Positions 8,822 to 23,800 of a DNA stretch of 64,000 nucleotides are shown here, in pieces (position 1 is the first letter of the stretch; every line of letters begins with the position of its first letter). A program made the position numbers and the translations under genes. The stretch is from Brachionus plicatilis. Its lineage: Eukaryota; Rotifera; Eurotatoria; Ploima; Brachionidae. The stretch spans positions 420,440 through 484,439 of the forward strand of contig QEOQ01000114.1 in NCBI GenBank assembly GCA_010279815.1, written 5' to 3'. The notes beneath the pieces are model-generated. The model was given only the letters and a program-made list of their open reading frames with translations, did not search any database and was not told the origin of the DNA.

Positions 8822-11800
8822 GTAAATTTTAAATTTAAAATTTTGTTTAATTTAGACTTTAATCTGAATTGATTAGAAAATATGACAAGATAGCTCGTGA
8901 TGAGCTAACCATTGAGTGGAGGCCTTTGTACAAGCTTTATTGTCGAATTCATGACTTGAACGACTACTCGGCCGAGTTGCCTCCATCGTAAATAATAAAA
9001 TAAAATTATTTTTTTAATATTTATTTTAAAAAATTTTTTTTTTTTAATTTTTTTTTTTTTTTAAAGGAGCATTGAGTCAAGCGCTTTTTCTGCTTTTATT
9101 CGCTATGCAAGAATTTATTTCGACCAGGAGAGTACTAGGGAAATGCTGGAAGAATGGCGCACTTACATGTGTCCATTTGATTCGGCCATGAATTCGGCCT
9201 TCGAAAGATGCAAGCTTTTTTTGCCAACAATTATGTATGAGTATGAGTCAGAATATGGATACAAGTAAAATTATTATTTTTTTATGTAACTAAGCTAGTT
9301 CTAAATTGAGATTAATTTTGAAATAAACAAAAAAATTTCTTTTTTCAAGTCAAAAATTTTAAGTCATTTTTAGAGAAGTTAATGACTTAAAATATATTTT
9401 TTTAAAGTAAAGTCATTTGATCTTAATTTATTTAAAATGCTTTCTTTATTATAATAAATTTAGATTAAAAAAAATGCTAAATAATCAGTTTATTTTTTTT
9501 TCTTTTTGTTTTTTTTTCCTAAATATAATGACTAAATATTTAAAAGTTCAAAATTGCTGCATAATAATGTTGTTGCCTCCAATTTTCTTATTTACTCTTG
9601 GGCTTGATCTACGTTAGTTATTGATGAGAGATCTCGAAAAAAGACGTTCAACAGGCCCTGATGATGCTGGAACAATATTGATTGAATTGTTAGCTATTTA
9701 AGTTTTATATTTTGGAAAAAAATCAAAATGAAAATAAATATACTGATTATTGAGCAATTTTTTTAATTTAAATTTATGATACAGTGGTGTTCCGGATTTA
9801 GTAATTTACGATAATTTACGTAAAAAATAGTAAATTTACAAAATTTACCAAAGTAAAAAATCGTAAATTTATCAGATTTTACGTAAATTAATGTAAAAAA
9901 AAATGTCCAAAAAATTGAAATAATTTGGCACTTCGAATGAAATGAAATGAAATCACATTAAAATGATATTGCACTTTTGACGTTTAATTTAATTTCAATT
10001 TTTTGGACATTTTTTTTTTACATTAATTTACGTAAAATGTTCGAAATTTACCAAATTTTACGAAAAATCTGATAAATTGGCATCTTGAAGTTGATGATCA
10101 ATTCAAAATATCATTTCAATGCAAAAAGTTTGTCTTTAGATATTAGACTAAATCTTTGATTTAATTCAAATAATTTTAATGTAACATGATTTACATGCAA
10201 TGTAGATTTAGAAAATAAGAAAAAATTGAAAAAAAATTTTCTCAATCCAATAATAAAATCGATTTTCAATTTAGTTAACTGATTTTTTGTAAAGTTTTAT
10301 TCTCATTTTATCACTAATTTGGAATTTTTTATTTGAATTTTTTTTTAAAATTTAATTGTGAATGCTAGCACAAATACTTTTGAAATAAAAAATCTCAAAT
10401 AAACTCTACAAAAAATCAGTTAATTCATTTAAATATTAAAATCGATTATCAATGGACTGAGAAAATGTTTTTTCAATTTTTTTTTATTTTCTAAATCTAC
10501 ATTGCATGTAAAGCATAATACATTACAATCATTTAAATTAAATCAAAGATTTAGTTTAATATCTAAGGATAAACTTTTTGAATTGAAATGATATTTTGAA
10601 TTGACCATCAACTTCAAGACGCCGATAAATTTACGTTTTTTTACTTTGGTAAATTTACGTAAATTTACAATATTTTAAGTAAAATTTTTTAAATTTACTA
10701 TTTTTTACATAAATTATCGTAAATTACTAAATCCGGAACACCACTGTATTAAAGAAAGATATATACATATACATTCAAATAACTTAATTTAAATGATAAA
10801 AACCATCTTTAATTTTAAAGTTGAGCGACAAAAATTAAAAAAAATTTTTTGTGATGTATCGAAATAATTATTTTTTTCGGAATTAAATATTTGACAAGTT
10901 TTTTTTCTGTTTAACATTTTAAAATTAAATAAAATATCAAACATGATTAAATTCAAATTATCTTTTTTAAAAATTGAAATATCACAGAGGTGAACTTGGA
11001 GCAAAATCTGTTGCAAAATATGTTTTTATTTAAATAATTTGCAATTATTTTTAAAAAAAGGATGTTTATCATTTTTGAACATAATTTGTTCAGCTTTAAT
11101 ATATGCAAAAAATAAAAAAAAATCTTTATATTTAGATGGGTAGATCGAACATTGATAGAAATGTTAAGTTTTTTTTCATTTTTTTATTTGTAGAGCTTTT
11201 TTTGATTTTTTTTCGAAAAATTTTCAAATTTTTCAAAATTGTCAATTTATGTTTTAGTTTAAAAAAACATTTTGCTTTGTTTTAATATTTTTTTTGCTCC
11301 AAAGCTCACCGCCGCAAAACATCTTTAATAAACATTTTTTTTTTGGACAAGAAAATATTGTATTAAAAAAATCATTGATTAATACTTTAATTTTTTATTT
11401 GAAAATTAATAAATTTAATAATTAAATTGAACTCTTTGACATTATGAATTTTGGTACAAAAAATTTAAAAAAAAATCTTAATACCATGCTTAAGTTCTGA
11501 AAGACCAAACTGTACACTGTAGCAACTGATACATCCTATGTACCAGAAATATGCCTACTCTGCAAAACTCTGAAAAATTTAGAGAAGAACATTTCATCTT
11601 TTATGTCACCACTTAAAGTTGAGTTGGATTTTTAATTTAATATAATACATCAAATTCACAATTTTCTGAATTTTGCAGATTTATTGCAGATTTGCAGAGT
11701 CAGTATATTGGTGGTACAAAGGATGTATCAGTTGCTACAATTTACAGAACATTTTTTTGGTCTGTCAGAATTTAAGCTTTGGCATTTTAAATATTTTGTA

Positions 11801-14800
11801 TTTGTTATTTGTACCAAAATTCACAGTTCCATAAAAATAGTAAAACAAGTCCAAAGAAAAAGCTTCTACGTGATGAAAATGGAATAATTATCAGTCGGAA
11901 TAAAAATAAACATTTCTTTCTTTATTATTCAAAAATTCAAATCCAATTACTGGATCTAATTCAATTGATTTCTTTATAAACTTTTCAAAATTTTACATTT
12001 AATTTCTGTTTGGTAGGGTTTAAACTCAAATAAAAAAAATTAAAATTTTACCTTTAATCTCACAAAAAATGCTCTTGGAGTAAGGTTCGGAAATAGAAAA
12101 AAGCCTAAATTTGGCCTATTTTCTGTTTCAAAATTAACTCTACAATTTTTTTAGTGTATAATTTTTTTTTTTTTAATTTCAAGGTTAATCAACAGGCTAG
12201 TGCCTTTATCTAATTAATAGACTGATTAACTCTTCGTTTATTCAATTAAAATAAATAATTCATTAAAATACAATATATCAAAATGTTTTATATAAAAAAA
12301 GTTATTTAAAAAAAAAGAAATATTTAATTAATTTAATTAATTGATTTGTGAAAGTTTTTCATAAACCAATTTAAATTTATCTAAAATTTTAATTGATTTA
12401 CAAAAAATTATATTTTTATATTATTAAAAATAGATGTTTTGAAATGATTGAAGGATAAACTTGGACGATCAATAACAAATAAAAATTAAATTAGATATTA
12501 AATTAAATTAAAATTAAATTAAATTTAGAAAAAAATCATTAAAAGTTAACTCTCCAAACTTAGTTTTTGGTACAATTAAATTATTTTTATTTCTTAAATT
12601 ATATTTAAGGTTTCTTATTTTATTTTCTTTCAAACTTTCTTTTAATAAAATAGGACCATTGTCCATTTTAAATATTATAAAACCAAAGTTTAGGAAGCTC
12701 GATATTTTTTTTGTTGTAGAAAAAGTTAAATTTTGGAAAATATCCCACATTCAGCGAAATTTTTAGCTTTTTTTAATTCAATTTTAATTGTTATAGCATA
12801 GAAATTATGTAATTTACTCTAAAAGAAATATGGTTGGATTTCAAAGTGGTTAACGCGAGTTTAAGGTAATCAGAAAAAAAAACTTCCTTTTAAATTTTCT
12901 ATTCTTTTATATAAAAAAAAAATCAAAAAAATTTATTAAATAAATTAGCTCAAAATTTCCAAAAAATTTTGCTTTACTCTTCCTCTTGAAAAAGTTGGTC
13001 CTAATTTGGGACACTCAAGCTTTTATTTTGCACTTAGATTAAATCAAGTCCTCTAGCCTTTTTGTTACAAAAAAAATTACCAAAAAAAACTCAATATAGA
13101 ATTTATTTTTTTTTTTGTATTTTTTAGCTTAAAAGCGTTTTAATTTAGACTGTGGTTAACTGAGTTTTTGAATCTATGGACAACTTTTAGCACTAGGAAC
13201 TTTTGGGAAAGCGTAAAATTTTAAACTAAATAAAATTGATCACCATGGCTTTATTTTATTTGTAAAATAAAGAACGTTGTAAGTCTTTTTGCTCGAGTTG
13301 CTAATCACAACATTGGAGAAATTGACTGGTGTCCATATATTCCGTACATTTTCAGCAATATCCTCAGAGGTTTTGGTCTTCCATTTGGTTCAAAGGACTC
13401 GCTAGCTCTCGGATTGTCAACCACCGGCTCGACATTCAACACCACCTTATCACAATTATTTGTCTACGAAAATGATGAAATATCCACTCTGGCAAATTGG
13501 ATTGTGTCCATGATAGCCACGGGCACCCAGCGAGAATTATGCATGGAACACATCAAGAAGCTTTTCCAAGCATTAAGGTCCTTCTATTATCCATCAAATA
13601 CCGGCTCATGGTCGGTACGTACCCTCCTAATATCTTGGCAAAATATTAAAATTATTTTAAAAAATTTTCTTTTTTTTAGGGAAGTTTATTTCAATTTTTG
13701 AAGTTGTTACCTGAAAATTTGATCAAAAGAGTCAAAACGTAAATTTCTAAAATTTTTTGGGTCTTGTCAAAAGTTTGACCACCTGATCACAAAATTAAAT
13801 TAAAAAAAATCTTCAGTAAAAAATTGACTATTATAATTTACATTGTCAATTTTGAGTTTCAAACATTTTATTGATTAAAAATTATTGATTTGAGAATTAA
13901 ATCTAATTGTACAATAATTGTTATTAAAATATAAAGAAAGAATTGTCAGACATATCGTAAATTGCTACAAAAATATAAATTTTTATGAACAAAAAAAAAT
14001 TTATTTTTTTTCTAAAATTTTTGAGTCAATTTTGAGATCAATTTTATTTGATACAAATTATTTTTTTGAAATTTTTTAAAAAAGTTGATGAACATTGGAG
14101 TTTTGTACCCAGAAAGTCCATTTATTTTTTAATTAAAAAAAATTTCATGAAAATAATTTGTATCTAATGAAATATGCTGAAAATTTTAGAAAAAAAATAA
14201 ATTTTTTTTTGTAATTTTTTTATAGTCAATTTCAAGATCATGTGTTCATATTTTTTACTGAAGATTTTTTCAAAATCTAATTTTGTGATCAGATGGTCAA
14301 AATTTTGACCAGACCCAATATTTTAATTAATTCATCTGGAATTGTTTTTTTGATTTAGTGAGAGAAAAGAAAGCAAAAAATGGTACATAAAACCATCAGC
14401 TAAAAATCATGCAATCACCGATTCGGACATTCAAAGCTTTGTGCTGGCGCTGAGAGATGTCTGCTTTACGGCCATTTTCAGCAAGTCACACCAATCCGAT
14501 GTCAAAAAAGCGTTCCAATTTTTGACATTTTTGCGCGCTGATTTAATACTGGAGCCATTTTTGGAAAAGGCCTATCTTTCATTTGACAGCTTGGTCGAGC
14601 CACACAGATACACGTCGATTCTAAGTTGTTTAGTTTTGGTGTCCAGGGAACTTGCCGCGTTCAATCCACGCCACCAATTTCAAACTCAAATGCAAATAAT
14701 TCCTTTGCTGAATTCGGTTTTGCCCGGCTTGGATCCAAATGACGCAAACAAGTGCAATTTGACGCTTCAGTTTATTTCCAACATTCTGAATTGTGTGATT

Positions 14801-17800
14801 GTGTGCGATTGTTCTGCGGCAGGTAATTACCGAAACGATTTGAGTGAGCACGAAAGGGAGCTGTGCTATGAGACCGCCAAATTCGAAGACTTTGTGCACG
14901 AGTTTTTCAAGCGGGTTTTTTACATCATTGACCAGCTGGCCTCGGATATTTCGTCCGAGAGCTCGGCGTCAGCGGCTGCTGCTTCCAAACACTTCTCGGT
15001 CAGCACTGGCAACAAGAATGCTGACGAAAATTATTACCAAGCTCACATAATGCACACTTGTAAAGTTCTCATCAGACAGTCATCAAAGCAAATACTCAAG
15101 TTGATCTTGAACAAAATCAGCAATTACATCAATGGAAATAACTTTATTGCTCGAGCTGGCAGAATTTTGAGCTCGATATGCGGCTATTTGTGTGCAGCGC
15201 AAAATTTTGCCGAGTTTGCTTTCGAAGGATTTTTCAACGATGTCTACGAATCTTTGAGAAATTTCAAGGAAGGAAAAAACTGTGAGTTTATTTTTGTTTA
15301 TTTTATTAAAGATCAGAAGAATTTTTTTTTTTTTTCTAAAATTGAAATTTTTTTTTGGCATTGTCAATTTTAAAGCAAAAAAATAAATGAATTAAAATTT
15401 TTAAATTAAAAATTCTAAGATAAAATTAAAATTAAAAAAATAAAAAAAAAATAATAAATGGTGTATTTTTCGTCTTAATGAATGAAAATTTTCATACAAT
15501 TTTGAAAAAGCATGAAAAGTGCGATGTTTTAAAAGGCATTTAATTATCACTTATATTACTTTTATGCAATTTAATTTAAAAACAAAAATACTGATTCTAA
15601 GATTATTTTTATTTATTGATAACAAGATTTTACTAGTGCTGGGAACCGCACAAACGGCCATTGATGTGGCCAAAAATTTTTTAAACCGCGAACAAGACCG
15701 CCTAGACGGACGGTTATAAAGGCGGATGGTCACTTTGGCGGCCAGGCCGGCGGCCAAAAATATGGACCGCTGAGTTGGCCGGCCAAAGCATAGACGGACG
15801 GCCAAAAGTACGGCCAGCCCTAAAACGGACGGCCACTTTGGCGGCCAGGCCGGCGGCCAAAAATTTGGACGGCGAAGTTGGCCGGCCAAATCAAAAACGG
15901 AAGCCGAAATTTGCGTTCAAACCATATCAGCGAAAAAAATTTCCTTAAGAGTAGAAAAAATTGGCAAAAATTTTTTTTTAATAGAAAATGCCAAAAATTT
16001 AAAAAAAAAAAATTTTTCTTGAAAAAGCTAAATTTTTGAATTTATTTTTCTTGATTATAGTTTAGGGATTTTTATGTAATGTTTGAAAATTTTTCGTTTC
16101 TTTATTTTAAAAACTTAAAAGAACATCAAAAATTTTTTCACAGAAATTTTTTACCGCTGATTTTGTCTGACCGCCAAAGTGGCCGTCCGTTTTAGGGCTG
16201 GCCGTACTTTTGGCCGTCCGTCTATGCTTTGGCCGGCCAACTTCGCGGTCCAAATTTTTGGCCGCCGGCCTGGCCGCCAAAGTGGCCGCCTTATTTTGGC
16301 CGCCGCCCAACACTAGTTTTTACCCATTGCTTCGTTGATGGGATATTAAAAATTAAAAAAAGAGGAATTTAATTTAATTATTTGGATTCTTGAAAAACGA
16401 AGATGCCCCCCATAATCCAAAAATGCACATGTGGATATAGAACGGTCTATTTGGCTAAATTAAAAAAAAAAATTATCATTAAAAAGCTTTATTTTGGTTC
16501 AATCAACGTTTTGTTTAAATTTTTTTAAACTTGATTTTTTTTTTCTTTAATTTTGATTTTCGTATCAATATAAAAGTTTAATTTACTTGTATCTTAGTGT
16601 TCTCTATATGTTTATTTAGTCTTAGTTTTTTTTAGAAAAAAGCATTAAAGTCATATAACTGGCTAAAGGAGCTCTACTCGTAGCATTTTTTTTAAAAAAG
16701 AAACAAACTATTAAACAAAGAATATTAATTTACATTGATGAATGACTTTTTTTTTGCTTTTTTTTATTTTAGCTTTTATGTCCTTTTATCATTATATGTT
16801 TAGCTATTTTGATTGTTGCTATTTTAATATAGTCTCAGCTGTATTGGCTTTACCATACGTCTATTTTAAATGCTTTAAAATCGCTAAAAAAAAATAAAAT
16901 GCACGACGCCATTTCTAAGTAAACTAAGGCTTAAAAATTCAAACCCAATGTCTATTTTTTCTTAGGAATTTAATTTTTTTGAAAGAAATTAATAAACAAA
17001 AAATTGAGTTTTATTTTATTGTTTTATTTTATTTGAAAAATCATCAAAAAAAAACTATAAAAAATATGATTCTTAGTTGATTGGTTACAAAAAATTTAAT
17101 TCTGGGGTCTGTTTGGTTCTAGGAAATTAATTTATTGGAAAAAAAGAGACTAAAATGAAAAAATTTGCTTTCAAAATATATTTAATTTAAAAAAGTAACT
17201 CTAAAGTAATCAATCCAATTTTTTGCTTTACTGATAATCAAAATATTTATTAAATAATCATTATATTTAAATATGTGATTTGTTATAAACCTTAAATAAT
17301 GAAATATAATTCTTTCCAGATCTGTTAGGATCTAGTGGTTCGCGGTTATAACGCAAATAATAAAGGAAATTAAATAATAATAACAACTTTATTAATAAAT
17401 GGCCACTTCTAGCCTGAACAAATAATAAAGAAAAAAATAGAGAAAAGAAAACAACAATAATTTCAAATTTCTTTCTGATCGCACATGTCTAATATTTTAC
17501 ACAGTGTTAAATACTATCACTTGCTAAGCGCATGAGATCATAGTATTGCACTGTGAAACTATAGACATAAGTTGAATTGAGTCGGTGTTGTAGTTATTGA
17601 GAGAACTACAACATACCTTCCCCCTAGAAGAAGAAAGATAAAAAACAAAAACAAAAAAAAACAGAACAAAGCAAAATAAAAAATAACAAACAAAATTCTA
17701 TCCGGATGGCTCATAAACTTCTAACACTTCCTGTAGGCTCTTCACAGTGTCCTCCAGTTGACGGATGGTCTCCTTGGCCTTGTTGAGCTCATCCTCTGTT

Positions 17801-20800
17801 TGTCTTAGACGAGCTTCGACGTCCCTTCTGCCTTCTTGTTCTTCTCGGAATCGACGCTCAATGTGGACAATAAGGCGCTCTTGTGTTTCCATGGTGTGGT
17901 TGGTCCTTTCGAGGTACTTAGCTTTCTCGGCATGGTACCAGATCGGCTTACCATCTTGGTCTACTACTGTCTTCTTGGACCACTGTGCAGCCCCTGACTC
18001 TATGTCGTTCTTCTTAGCCAGGAGTTTCCGACCTTCGAATGTTATCCTGTTCATAACTTCGACAGCCTCACTATGTCGGTCAGGTCTTTCCATTCGACAG
18101 AACGCGATGTACGTTGTTCCGTCGTGGTCTCTGCACATCTCTGGGATTTTTAAATTATCGATAAGCCCCAGTTTGCTATCTTAACCTTGCCGGATGATTT
18201 GCTTGTTGATGAAAATCTCCAAGGTTTCCGCTGTTTTCCTTCGGTCTCCTCCAAGAACTGTAATGTTCCTGATATAAATATCGAAAATTTTTGCTATTTT
18301 TTTTTTTTTTTTTTAAATAATAATAACAACTTTATTAATAAATGGCCACTTCTAGCTAGAAATAATAAAGAAAAAAATGGAGAAAAGAAAACAACAATAA
18401 TTTCAAATTTCTTTCTGATCGCACATGTCTAATTATTATTATTATTATTATTATTATCTACCCTCTGTTTTCCATTTTTTATAAGTTTTGTTAAAATGCA
18501 TCAAACGAACGTCAATTGTCACTATAAAGTTAATTTATAAAGAAAATAACAAAGTTTTTAGGGTCTAGTCGGTTAAGTGAACTATTGTTCACCTATTACT
18601 GGAACAATTCTTGTTCTTAGATTTTATGAACTATTAGTTCACCTAATCTAATAAATTTTTCACCTATTTTGAAATTTCTTCATCTATTTAGAAAAAAGCT
18701 AAATGTATAAATTAAAAAATAAGATTTATAAAAAAATCATTAGACTAAAAATTTAAAGTTGGGTGGAATTTTCTTTATTTTTTATTATTTATGTCAAAAG
18801 GCAAAGATTTAAGTAGAGAGTGTATTTAGGTATTTGGGATTGTTGAAAGGGTAATTGCAGGTCAACCAGATCAGAGCAAATGCTATTTCTAAAGGTCCTT
18901 CAAATTAAAAAAAAAAAAACAAACAAATAATTAACTTCAATTGTTTTTTTTTATATCAGTTTCGAGAATTAGGCATTCTATTAAGTAGCTTTAATTACCT
19001 GTTCGTCGAAAATAATTACTTTTTGTTGAAAAATAAAAATTCTATTTTGGACAAAAAAAATTAACTTAACAAGTTGAAATTAATAAGTTTTTGTTTATTT
19101 TATTTATTTTTTGTTAAAATAATCACTTTCTGTTGAGACCAATTACTTTTTGATTAGATAAATCCAATTCAAGTTTAATGAATCTCGATTACATTATCTC
19201 AATATACAAAAGACTAGAATTCGATAAAAAAATTTGATAAATTGATTTCATTTCAATCAGCTTTTAAAAAAGTACAATTTAAAAGTAATAATTGGTTAAG
19301 TAGTAGATGCACTTTTAGATTTCATTTCAAAAATTATTACTGCTCTAAAATTATTTTTAAATGATAAACCAAAAGCTTTCAGCAATGCCACGAAGTATAT
19401 TCAGAAAACTGTTGCTCCAAAACTAGAAAAAAACAAAAGCTATCAAGTTAGGCAATAATCAAATAAATTTTGTTTTTTTATTTAAACTTTTTTTAAATTT
19501 TGATTAATGACTTCAACTTAAACTAAATATTTAATAAATGAGAGTCGCTGCGTTACACACAAATTTCCTAACACACTTTTTTTTTTTTTTTGCTGCGTTC
19601 AACCTATTTTTTTTCTCAACACACATTTTTTAGTATTTGTGCGTTTATTCTAAAAAATGAGTGAAAAGTAAAAAAACAAAGTTTCTGGTAAAATTTTATT
19701 TAAAATAAAAAAAAAATATAAAATCAGTAACTTAATTTGAAAAAAAAAAAGTAAGCTATTTTTCACAAAAATTACAAGTCCACAATTTAATCGATTTAAG
19801 ACTATCAGAACATTTAAGATGAAAATTTTTATAACATATCGAACAAATTTTAACATATTCCTTCAAATTAAAGTATTCATTACAAATGTCACATTTTAAA
19901 TTAATCTTATAAGAAAATAAAGAAGCTTTAAGTTGTTTTAGACCATCATCAGAAAATAATGAAGTAAAATTGTTTAAATTTTTAAGAAATTGATTATAAA
20001 TAAAATAATTTTCTAATGATAAATTTGAAAGATCTACATTCAAATCTTCTTCTTGTATTTTAACCTATGTACTCATGATTTTATTGATTTTTGACTCATC
20101 AACAATTAAAACCAAAAGAAACTTTTTGATTCTTTGTTCGTTTTTCGAAACTTTACAATCAGGCGCAAGTACTAACGCAGCATGTTCAGACTCATTTATT
20201 TTTAATTTTTTGCATATTTGAACAGTACATTGTTAATTGACCATGACTCGCTTTTTTCTTCTTTTTTCTGTTATTTTCAACAGTATATAAATCAAAGTTA
20301 AAAGATAAATCAAAAATTGATCATTTATTTTTAATTATTTAGACAGCATTGTACTAGGCATCAAAGTTAATTGGTCTTCAAGTATCAATAATTAGAATTT
20401 TCGCTATTCGCTATTAAAAGGTTGCATTGTCACAAACAGGATTTTTATTTGTAGTCCAATTTCCATTAAATAGAGGTTAATTAAAAAGTCCAAAAAAAGT
20501 ATTTTCAATAAAAATTTGTTTTTTATTTTTCACCTATTTTTTAGAATAAAACGCACAAATTCTAAAAAATGTGTGTTCGGAAAAAAAATAGGTTGAACGC
20601 AGCAACAAAAAAAAAAATGTGTGTTAGGAAATTTATGTGTAACGCAGCCAATTTCTTAATAAATAAACTAATTAAATTAAACAAAATGTAATTATTTTTA
20701 ACAATTTATTTACAACTAATTAATTTTGACAGTGAAATAATTATTTACAACAAATAGTAACTTTTGCAACAAAAAATCGAGGTAATATTTTCTCTTTATT

Positions 20801-23800
20801 CAATTTGTGGGTCTTGCCCCAAATGTTATCAGGTGATAAAAAAAAATTTTATCTTGAGGTACCATACTGGTTATGTTATCAAGGCTGATAACTTAAATAT
20901 TATCTTTTAGTTATGTTGTCAGAAAAGATAGCAATTTATTCTTAATTTTAAGTCAATTTCTAAATTATTAATCACTTAGGGTTCCAGAAATTCAAAACTT
21001 AAGTGCTATCTGAATTTCTAATTTTTGACACGTCCTTTGAAACCCTCACATTCATTTTTTTTGGGGGGACTAAAAAAAAAAATTTATATCCAGGTGTCTC
21101 AAAAGAACTAACCTTTTAAAAAGTTGTAGATCTTTCAGACTCAATTACTCAAAGATAAAATTAAAATTTTTTTTAAAATTATATATATTCTGAAAGAGCA
21201 TAAAATTTTCTACATCCTGGGATATAGTTTTGTTAAAAAAAAGGGTGTGCCAATTTTTATTATTGAAAAAAAGCCAAAAAGAATACTTTTTTCAGTTGGA
21301 TCGTATGTAGTCCCAGGGATTACTTAATAAACCATTTTTTTTTTAAACAAAATTCTGAACAAATCTATGGTTTTACTTTTTTGAATTTTTCTTTTATTTT
21401 ATTTAAATTAAGTATCAAAAATCCTGACTTTGACTTTTTCTTTAATGACTTGGACTTTTTTTTTGGACTTATAAACAACTATGTTGATAATTATTATTAT
21501 TATCAAGTTCAACATCAACTTCCATTTTATCATCATATTCAAAATCAATAATTTTTTTCTTGCAAAATACTTCAAGGTAACTAATTATCAACAGAGTTGT
21601 TTAAAAGTCCCAAAAAAAAAGTCCAAGTCCAGACTTTCATTTTTAAATTTAAAAATTTGTCAATATAATTAAAATATTCAAAATTTAGTCTAGTCGGTTA
21701 GGTGAACCATAGTTCACCTATTACTGGAACAATTCTTGTTCCCAGGTTCTGTTAGGAAATATCCTAATTTATTAAATTTTTTTATATTAAAAATTTTTGT
21801 GAAGTTCTTGATTAAAATTTTTTTACAACTTAGACTTTTATAAAAATAAAAATATTACAATTTAAAATTTAATTTATTTTTTTCGAAGATGAACATTTCC
21901 TTAAAGACGAACGAGGTGATATTGAAGTCGAATGGAAACTACAACTTGCAGCAGAAGTAAATAATTTTTTGCCAGAAAAAATTGAAAAAAAGTAATAAAA
22001 TTTAATTTAAGTTAGCTAGATCAAATGGTTTGATACTGCTAAAATATATGCCCAAAATTAGGCATATTATATCCTGGTATAGACGTGCAGTTAACAAGGA
22101 AGTGACCACTTATCTAAGTGCCATGCTGCGAAACACAGTCATTTCTTTGTCGACCATCTACCCAATTGAACAGTCTTCGGTAGAATACACTTTTGTGTTC
22201 GATGATGAACAAGAATTTTTCAAATCCCACTTACCAGTTAGAGATTGGGCAAAAACTGGAGACATTTTCAATCTCGGCATCAAGTATCATATACCAAATG
22301 TACAAGAGATTGAAGCATGTTTGGATTTTATAAATGATAACCTAAACGAATCATTTGACTTTTTGACCAAGACAATTGATGACATGAGCCGGACTTCCAA
22401 AGAAGAAAGAAATCGTGAGCTCAATTTTGTCAATCATCTCATGTATTCTGGCTCGAGATTGATTAAAAGAGCAGTTAATTACAAAAACGTGACCGACCAT
22501 ATTAATACCCAAGTTCAAATTGGTCATTTGGATGATGCAAAAAAAGGACTCGGTTTTGAAATTGCTTATGCCAATGATGAAAATCATGAATACTCGAAAA
22601 TAAGCTCTAGGCACAGAGAGCTGATGTTTGGCCTGAGGGAAAAATGCATTCATTTTCTGATCGACTTGGTCGAAAAATTGACCAAATCACATTCAAATGA
22701 AACACTTCTTCTGCAATTAATATCAAGGGTAATTTTTTAATTTAGAGTTTAGATTTTTACAGACTTGGGCAAAAGTCAAAAAAAAAAGTCATTTAACTTG
22801 ACTTTAAATTTTTTTTTAAATTTTGTTTTTAAATATCCAAAAAAAGAAAAAATTAACATTAAATTTTTTAAAAAGCGACATCTTTCAAAAAAAATCTCTT
22901 AATTTTTCAATTTTAGTGACATTTTATTTTTAAAAAAAATTTTAAAGTCAATTTAAGTCAAATGACTTGACTTCAATTTGGCTTAATGACTTTTGCCCAA
23001 GTCTGGATTTTTATGATATTAATTGTTTAAAGAAGTTCTTTTTTTAAATTTAAATTTTTTATTCTTTAATTAAGAAATTAATTATTAACCTAATAGTTTT
23101 GAAAATATTTACATTTGAAGCATATCTTTTTTTCTATAAATTTTCTTTGGGGTATCCCAGTAAAATAAAGTACTGGCTGTAAATTTTACCAGACTTGTTT
23201 TTAGGTTACAAGTTTAAGTCTAAGTCATGACTTAAATTTTTTTATAAAAAAGTTCGATTAACATGATTTTTTTACCATTCAAGGAAGTTATTGTGGCGGC
23301 AGTAAAAGTCACTAAAATTAAAGTCCAAGTCATAACTTTGACTTTAAAAAAAAAATTTAATTCATTGACTTGACTTGACTTATGACTTGTAACTTAAAAA
23401 CAACTCTGAATTTTATTGACTAATTTAATGAATTAAGTAAAAAAAACAATTTTCTTAGAAGACTAAAAAATTAAAATTAAATTTTAAAAATAAATTTTAA
23501 AAGCTCAAATGAAATATTTATTTCCGTTCTTTTAGAGATTATATTAAAATTGTAATATCATCTTAAAAAAATTCTAAATTTAAATTTCACACGTAAATGT
23601 AAGCCTGGTGACAAATAACAAGTCACACTAGTCTTGTCAATAAATACTATTCGATTAAATTTTCAAATTTGAATTCAAATTTAATAAAAAAAAACTTTTA
23701 TGTCAAAATAATTTCAATTATTTAAATTATTTTAGTCAAAATAATTTCAGAAAGAACTGAATTTATATTCTTTAATTGAATTTTTCTTGGTCTTCCTTTT

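Noticed and set aside
14844..15050. Other-frame ORFs inside PSME4 exon 7 (also 14630-14899 minus)
   Set aside because: Shadows of the GC-richer exon; the correct frame matches PA200.
15551..15889. 112-codon Pro/Trp/Ala-rich frame
   Set aside because: It is a translation of the GGCCGCCAAAG-rich arm of the hAT-like MITE 15634-16315.
17765..18184. 139-codon plus-strand frame
   Set aside because: It is the antisense of the RRM/coiled-coil frame, which shows clear protein features.
18433..18460. Possible CRISPR-like or satellite array
   Set aside because: Only a simple ATT microsatellite; no spacer-repeat pattern in the window.
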